Source: RUG420 sp045642465
GTDB taxonomy: Bacteria; Bacillota; Clostridia; Oscillospirales; Acutalibacteraceae
Direction: 5' to 3'
NCBI GenBank assembly: GCA_045642465.1
Contig: JAZUIY010000013.1
Location: 1 to 16,799, forward strand
Length of the DNA stretch: 16,799 bases
Shown: positions 13,340 through 16,799 of the stretch, one piece after another
Position numbering within the stretch: position 1 is the first letter of the stretch
Layout of the letters: each line of letters opens with the position of its first letter
Position numbers and translations under genes: made by a program
Notes under the pieces: model-generated
The model's input: only the letters and a program-made list of their open reading frames with translations
Databases searched by the model: none
What the model was told of the DNA's origin: nothing

Positions 13340-13758
13340 TGAGAAACGGGAAAAAGACATGTGTTCGCAAAATGACCTCCAGGGAAATCCTTCTTGGACT
13401 GATTATTCCGTTCATTCTTTTCTGGGGTGGAATCTTGACTCCGGTTGTAACGGATTCTTTGCTGGTGTGGATTTTCTGCCTTGTTCCGTTTTATGGATTT
13501 GTTGTTATTTCTGACAATGTTTTGAGAGGCACAGTCGATAGAAGCACTTTTGTTGGATCTATTTTTATGGGACTAATGTCTTCTGTTCTGCTTGCTGTTA
13601 TGCTTTTTGTAGCTCCTTCAGAGAATGAAGTGTACAGAACTATATGCAGAATGGGTGTTTTGAATGTAATTCCTTCGTTTTTATTCATGTTGTTTGGAGG
13701 AATTGATAATATTAAAGGTTTTGGTTTTTTCCCGATTTTTATAAATGGGAACGGTTGA
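13339..13758 (+). CDS. AT-rich cargo protein with four membrane helices, 139 aa
   Basis: Four hydrophobic segments at about residues 17-35, 41-58, 71-91 and 105-121 make this an integral membrane protein; the N-terminus (MRNGKKTCVRKMTSRE) is basic and likely cytoplasmic. No family is recognised. It is much more AT-rich than the adjacent chaperone gene and sits between chaperone and tape-measure genes, normally neighbours in Mu-like phages, so it is probably an inserted moron; phage-borne proteins of this kind often alter the host envelope or block superinfection, which here is only inference. The start is uncertain: ATGs at 13324, 13333 and 13339 are in frame. TATATT (13327-13332) six bases before 13339 would make the last one leaderless, while GGAAAG at 13318 could weakly serve 13333. 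Confidence 0.7.
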   Translation: MRNGKKTCVRKMTSREILLGLIIPFILFWGGILTPVVTDSLLVWIFCLVPFYGFVVISDNVLRGTVDRSTFVGSIFMGLMSSVLLAVMLFVAPSENEVYRTICRMGVLNVIPSFLFMLFGGIDNIKGFGFFPIFINGNG

Positions 13759-13759
13759 A

Positions 13760-13779
13760 TAAAAGATGGTCAACTTTTA
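13760..13779. promoter_or_regulatory. TAAAAG-N8-CTTTTA inverted repeat containing AAAGATGGTCAA
   Basis: Six-base arms (13760-13765 and 13774-13779) flank an 8-base spacer. Within it, AAAGATGGTCAA (13762-13773) is an exact copy of the motif in the inverted repeat at 5352-5376. It begins two bases after the cargo-gene stop and lies about 20 bases upstream of the tape-measure -10 element, so it could be an activator or repressor site, or a weak terminator. Confidence 0.4.
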
Positions 13780-13789
13780 ATGTTTATGA

Positions 13790-13822
13790 GTGGCCGTAAC
13801 CTATAATTTAGGTTATGGCCAC
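13790..13822. promoter_or_regulatory. Long palindrome over the -10 element and start codon of the tape-measure gene
   Basis: GTGGCCGTAACCTA (13790-13803) and TAGGTTATGGCCAC (13809-13822) form 14-bp arms with one G-T pair and a TAATT centre. TATAAT (13802-13807) lies across the centre and ends seven bases before ATG 13815, which is in the right arm. As DNA it is a candidate operator for a dimeric regulator. As RNA in a read-through transcript it would bury the start codon, whereas a leaderless transcript from TATAAT would not form the hairpin. Confidence 0.65.
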
Positions 13823-15503
13823 AAATATTTTTGCCCAACTGGGTTTCAGCTTTAACAAATCGTCTGTAACAAGTGTTGTTCAGTCAACGAATATTATTAA
13901 GGATTCCATTATCAATTTGGGTCCTGTTTTTGCGAATTTGCAAGATCAAATAGATGACATGACTCATGTATCTAAATGGGTTGGTCTAGGGACTGCAGCA
14001 TCAAACGTTTTTGGTGGTATAAAAGCTATTGCGAGCTCCGTTGCTGGCGATATTAAGAAAATTTATGGCTTTGTAGATGACTATGCTCAAAAGGGTGATA
14101 AAGTTGCAAAAACTTCGCGTCTTGTCGGCTTGTCTGTAAAAGATTACCAGGCCTTGTCTTCGGCTGCTATGGATTCAGGAATGTCTATAGCAGACATGGA
14201 CTCTGCTTTGAAAAAATTTAATGTTAATCTCGGAAAAGCCCGCGATGGAGACAAAAAATTACTTCAATCTTTTAGTGTATCGCTGTTTGGAGAAGACGCT
14301 GATTCTGAACGGTTAAAAGGTCTTAAAAATAATAGAGAAGTTTTGATTGCGCTTGCGTCGAGTTTCTCTAAATTGCAATCTAGTGAACAAAAGGCTTTAG
14401 TTTCATCTGAACTTTTTGGAAAGTCGGGTCTTCAAATGAGCGAAATTCTTTCCCAAGGTGGAGAGAGTTTGGAAAAATTCTTGAATGCCTATGACAAAGG
14501 CTTTTCTGAAGAAGGGGCTTCGAATGCGGAAGCGTTTACTCATGAATTTCAAAAAATGCATGAGGAATTTGAACAGATAAAAATGTCTGTTGCAATGGAT
14601 TTGTTCCCGGTGTTTAAGGACCTGTTTACCGCTGTTTCCGATATGCTTCACGGTGGTAGTGGCGATGGATTGAAAAAACAATTTAAAGAATTGGGTGAAT
14701 CTGTTGGAACGTTTGTAAAAGACCTGCTTCCGAGAATCCCAAAAATATTGGATGCCGCAATAAAGATTGTTGATGTTATGAGTCCTGAACTTATTGTGTC
14801 ATTAGGATTGCTTTTGAAAATGGTTCCGGCGATAACCCAAATTGTTACAGGTGTTGTAGCCTTGAAGCCATTTTTTTCCATTGCAACAAGTTTTTTAAGT
14901 GGTGTTATTGGAATGACTGGTGGCGCTTTAGCTGCGGCTGTCGGTGGTGTTCTTATCCTATTTGTTGAAATCGCGTCCATTGTCAAGCAATTCTATGACA
15001 ATTGGGATATGTGGTGCAGCTTTGTGAATAACGAGCTGACGGATGCCGTTAATGATTTCTTTGCTGGTATTTGGAATGGTATCAAAAGGGCGGGATCCTT
15101 TTTGTATGAATTGTTCATTGATCCGTTCGTGAAATTCTTTAGCGTGCTTCCTGCCATTGCTTCACAGGCGTGGGACGGGTTCAAGAGTGGTATTGCCCAG
15201 ATTGGTTCGTTCATTTACGATACGTTCTTTGGTGCAATTTCTAGTGCCATTAATGGGGCTAAAGGATTGCTCAAGAGCCTTCCTCTTGTCGGTGGTCTTT
15301 TTGATGACGGCGGTCCAAATGGAGGCTCCGCTTCTCCGGCCGCTCCCTCCCAGATCGCCACTGCAGTTCAGCAGTCCTATTCCGTAACCACCAACCGTTT
15401 CGCGGTGGACTTCAACAATGTTCCGCGTGGCGCTAATATTACGCCGCCGCCACAGGGCGATTTTGAATGGTCTCGCAGTTACACCCTTGGAGCAACAGTA
15501 TAA
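13815..15503 (+). CDS. Tail tape measure protein, Mu-like, 562 aa
   Basis: This determines tail length and fills the tube. After an N-terminal helical region, residues 90-140 read YAQKGDKVAKTSRLVGLSVKDYQALSSAA..., the 'a...d...ktA..lGlsve.yQaL..Aa..sG' motif common in Mu/P2-type tape measures. Long hydrophobic helices occur at about 326-348 and 352-392, followed by Trp/Phe-rich helical repeats. The C-terminus (NRFAVDFNNVPRGANITPP) is the short beta motif that ends Mu-like tape measures. At 562 aa it is on the short side; using the usual 0.15 nm per residue the tail would be about 84 nm. There is no Shine-Dalgarno. The first three-quarters are AT-rich, the last part resembles the GC-richer neighbours. 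TAATG overlap with the next gene. Confidence 0.85.
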   Translation: MATNIFAQLGFSFNKSSVTSVVQSTNIIKDSIINLGPVFANLQDQIDDMTHVSKWVGLGTAASNVFGGIKAIASSVAGDIKKIYGFVDDYAQKGDKVAKTSRLVGLSVKDYQALSSAAMDSGMSIADMDSALKKFNVNLGKARDGDKKLLQSFSVSLFGEDADSERLKGLKNNREVLIALASSFSKLQSSEQKALVSSELFGKSGLQMSEILSQGGESLEKFLNAYDKGFSEEGASNAEAFTHEFQKMHEEFEQIKMSVAMDLFPVFKDLFTAVSDMLHGGSGDGLKKQFKELGESVGTFVKDLLPRIPKILDAAIKIVDVMSPELIVSLGLLLKMVPAITQIVTGVVALKPFFSIATSFLSGVIGMTGGALAAAVGGVLILFVEIASIVKQFYDNWDMWCSFVNNELTDAVNDFFAGIWNGIKRAGSFLYELFIDPFVKFFSVLPAIASQAWDGFKSGIAQIGSFIYDTFFGAISSAINGAKGLLKSLPLVGGLFDDGGPNGGSASPAAPSQIATAVQQSYSVTTNRFAVDFNNVPRGANITPPPQGDFEWSRSYTLGATV

Positions 15504-16729
15504 TGGGAACTTTCCGCTATGAATATGCAGACTCTCTGGAGAAAGTAACTATCCAGACTGTCGCCGGTGAAATTGAGTGTGTGGGTGCATCTTACAACGG
15601 CGTTCCGTTCCTTGTTGAAGAAGTTACATCGAATGGTGGCCGAAACATTGTAAGCGCCGCGTTGCCGTTTACCAACCAGCACGTCAATGAGGACACGGGC
15701 AAGATTCTTCGTCAGTTCCCGATGAAGTTCTATCTGGTCGGTTCCGATGTAAACAAAAAACTTGCTGACCTGGAAGAAGCCTTCAATACCGAAGGTGCCT
15801 TTGAGCTGGTTCATCCGTACTACGGCAAATTCAAGGTCCGCTGCGGTCCTTATACAGTCACCTATACCACTGCCGTCCAGGAATATGTCACCGGTGAAGT
15901 GACTTTTATTCCGGAAGTGGATCCGAAAAAATCCGCTCGCTCTGTTGTTGATCTGAAGGGTCAGGCCGCAATGAAGGCCCAAAAGGCTCTTGTGGATTCC
16001 AGCTCCAGCTTCAAGCAGAATTTCAACATTCTGCAGAAGGCGAGGAACACCATCAATTCTGTGTCTAGTGCAGTCAGCTCCGCCCTGGATGCTGTTGAGT
16101 CCGCTCGCCAGACCATGCGTGATGTTTCCGGATTTGTCAATGAGATTTCCCGCATCCGTTCTAACATCGGTTTGCTGTTGCAGACTCCCGGGGATTTTGC
16201 CGCAAGGTTCCAGGACTTGTTCACGATGACCAAGGAAACGTTTGGGCTTGGTGGCGGGTTCGTGGATTACGTCAATGAGTCTCTTGTCTTGATGGACTCC
16301 GTGGAATTTGACGGTGGGTCCATGGTTGCTGATTCTTTGTCTGACATGATTCGCCGCATGGCGTTGATGTCTGCTGCAGCCATGGCCACAAAGAGCGTTG
16401 TAGAGTGTAGTTTCTCCAGTTCCCAGGAATTGGATGATGTTCATGACCGCTTTGCTGCAGCTTTCGAACGTGCGCGAAACAAGGTGGATTCCGTTGACGA
16501 TTACATGGCTCTTGCCGATATGGAATCGACGGCGCTCAAGTACATTCGCGAAGAAGTTTCCAAGTTGCCTGTGATTGTGGATTTGCCGTTGCTTGCGTCC
16601 CGCGATGCCATTACCGTCTGCTATGATTGCTACGGTAACCTTGACAAGCTGGAAGAAATCATCGAGCGCAACGGAATCTTTGACCCGATGGTAATCAACC
16701 GTGAATCCTTGAAGGTGCTTTCCAAATGA
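15503..16729 (+). CDS. DNA circularisation / baseplate protein, Mu gp43 (gpN)-like, 408 aa
   Basis: ATG 15503 overlaps the tape-measure stop (TAATG) and is preferred over an in-frame ATG 36 bases upstream that lies inside that gene. Residues 1-90 (MGTFRYEYADSLEKVTIQTV, then GVPFLVEEVTSNGGRNIVS, then DTGKILRQFPMKFYLVGSD) match the DNA-circularisation N-terminal domain, in which a '..yr.v.f.ve....' strand is followed by 'f..G...f.....d'. A helical, coiled-coil-like middle (AMKAQKALVDSSSSFKQNFN) and a long alpha-helical C-terminal part follow. In Mu this protein is part of the tail tip. The position after the tape measure and before the gpP-like gene matches Mu. ATGA overlap with the next gene. 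Confidence 0.85.
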   Translation: MGTFRYEYADSLEKVTIQTVAGEIECVGASYNGVPFLVEEVTSNGGRNIVSAALPFTNQHVNEDTGKILRQFPMKFYLVGSDVNKKLADLEEAFNTEGAFELVHPYYGKFKVRCGPYTVTYTTAVQEYVTGEVTFIPEVDPKKSARSVVDLKGQAAMKAQKALVDSSSSFKQNFNILQKARNTINSVSSAVSSALDAVESARQTMRDVSGFVNEISRIRSNIGLLLQTPGDFAARFQDLFTMTKETFGLGGGFVDYVNESLVLMDSVEFDGGSMVADSLSDMIRRMALMSAAAMATKSVVECSFSSSQELDDVHDRFAAAFERARNKVDSVDDYMALADMESTALKYIREEVSKLPVIVDLPLLASRDAITVCYDCYGNLDKLEEIIERNGIFDPMVINRESLKVLSK

Positions 16730-16799
16730 TTGAAGTCTTTGCTAATGGCAGAAAGTTTTCGTACTGGACCGGCGCAAAGATCAGCCGTTCCCTGGACCA
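16726..16799 (+). CDS. Baseplate hub protein, Mu gpP (gp44)-like, 3' truncated by the window edge
   Basis: ATG 16726 overlaps the previous stop as ATGA. The 24 complete codons give MIEVFANGRKFSYWTGAKISRSLD, the typical opening of gpP-like hubs, in which '...v.l.vnG..y.gW....v.Rsl' leads into the first beta-strands. This and the order tape measure, circularisation protein, hub agree with Mu gp42-gp44. Only the first domain strand is visible, so the call depends partly on order. Confidence 0.78.
   Translation, partial: MIEVFANGRKFSYWTGAKISRSLD

Overview
The window is the late (structural) region of a prophage or phage of a tailed, contractile-tail type, followed left to right in one direction on the + strand. 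DNA packaging and head genes resemble phage lambda in content and order (GpA-type terminase, gpW-like connector, lambda-type portal, S49 protease with a nested scaffold, gpE-like capsid, FII-like connector). The tail genes resemble phage Mu (DUF2635 protein, gpL sheath, gpM tube, frameshifted tail chaperone, tape measure, gp43/gpN DNA-circularisation protein, gpP-like hub). The host cannot be named with certainty. Medium GC, AAG/GAA/GGC/GCC-rich codon use and mixed Shine-Dalgarno strength would fit a Gram-negative of the FCB group such as Fibrobacter, but this is an impression and not a demonstrated assignment.

Layout. 1-417: the end of an upstream gene and a 60-aa gene, closed by a rho-independent terminator. 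418-1253: a largely non-coding regulatory stretch with a TTTAACTT-rich cluster, a GC-rich block, one probable 56-codon small gene (873-1043) and an array of about ten 10-bp units with phased A-tracts (about 1031-1130). 1254-1991: an AT-rich cargo ('moron') gene for a protein with two N-terminal membrane helices and a 185-aa soluble part, preceded by a 5-codon mini-ORF and followed by a terminator. 2086-9551: terminase small and large subunits, a GpZ-like protein, gpW-like connector, portal, protease/scaffold and major capsid protein. 9554-13167: connector, tail terminator, DUF2635 protein, sheath, tube, and a tail assembly chaperone with a -1 frameshift signal. 13192-13814: a terminator, then a second AT-rich cargo gene (four-helix membrane protein). 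13815-16799: tape measure, DNA-circularisation/baseplate protein and the start of a gpP-like hub gene.

Most structural genes overlap by 4-14 bases or lie within a few bases, so they are probably translated as coupled operons. The operon is interrupted twice by AT-rich membrane-protein genes, each associated with a terminator. In both places the next essential phage gene (small terminase, tape measure) has no Shine-Dalgarno sequence but has a -10-like hexamer 6-7 bases before its ATG, as expected for a leaderless mRNA. The points most worth following are the 2TM cargo gene with its phased-repeat upstream region and mini-ORF, the near-perfect palindrome over the tape-measure start, the U-UUU-UUA frameshift signal with a hairpin, the nested scaffold start, and a structured RNA-like element with a tRNA-type T-arm between tube and chaperone genes.
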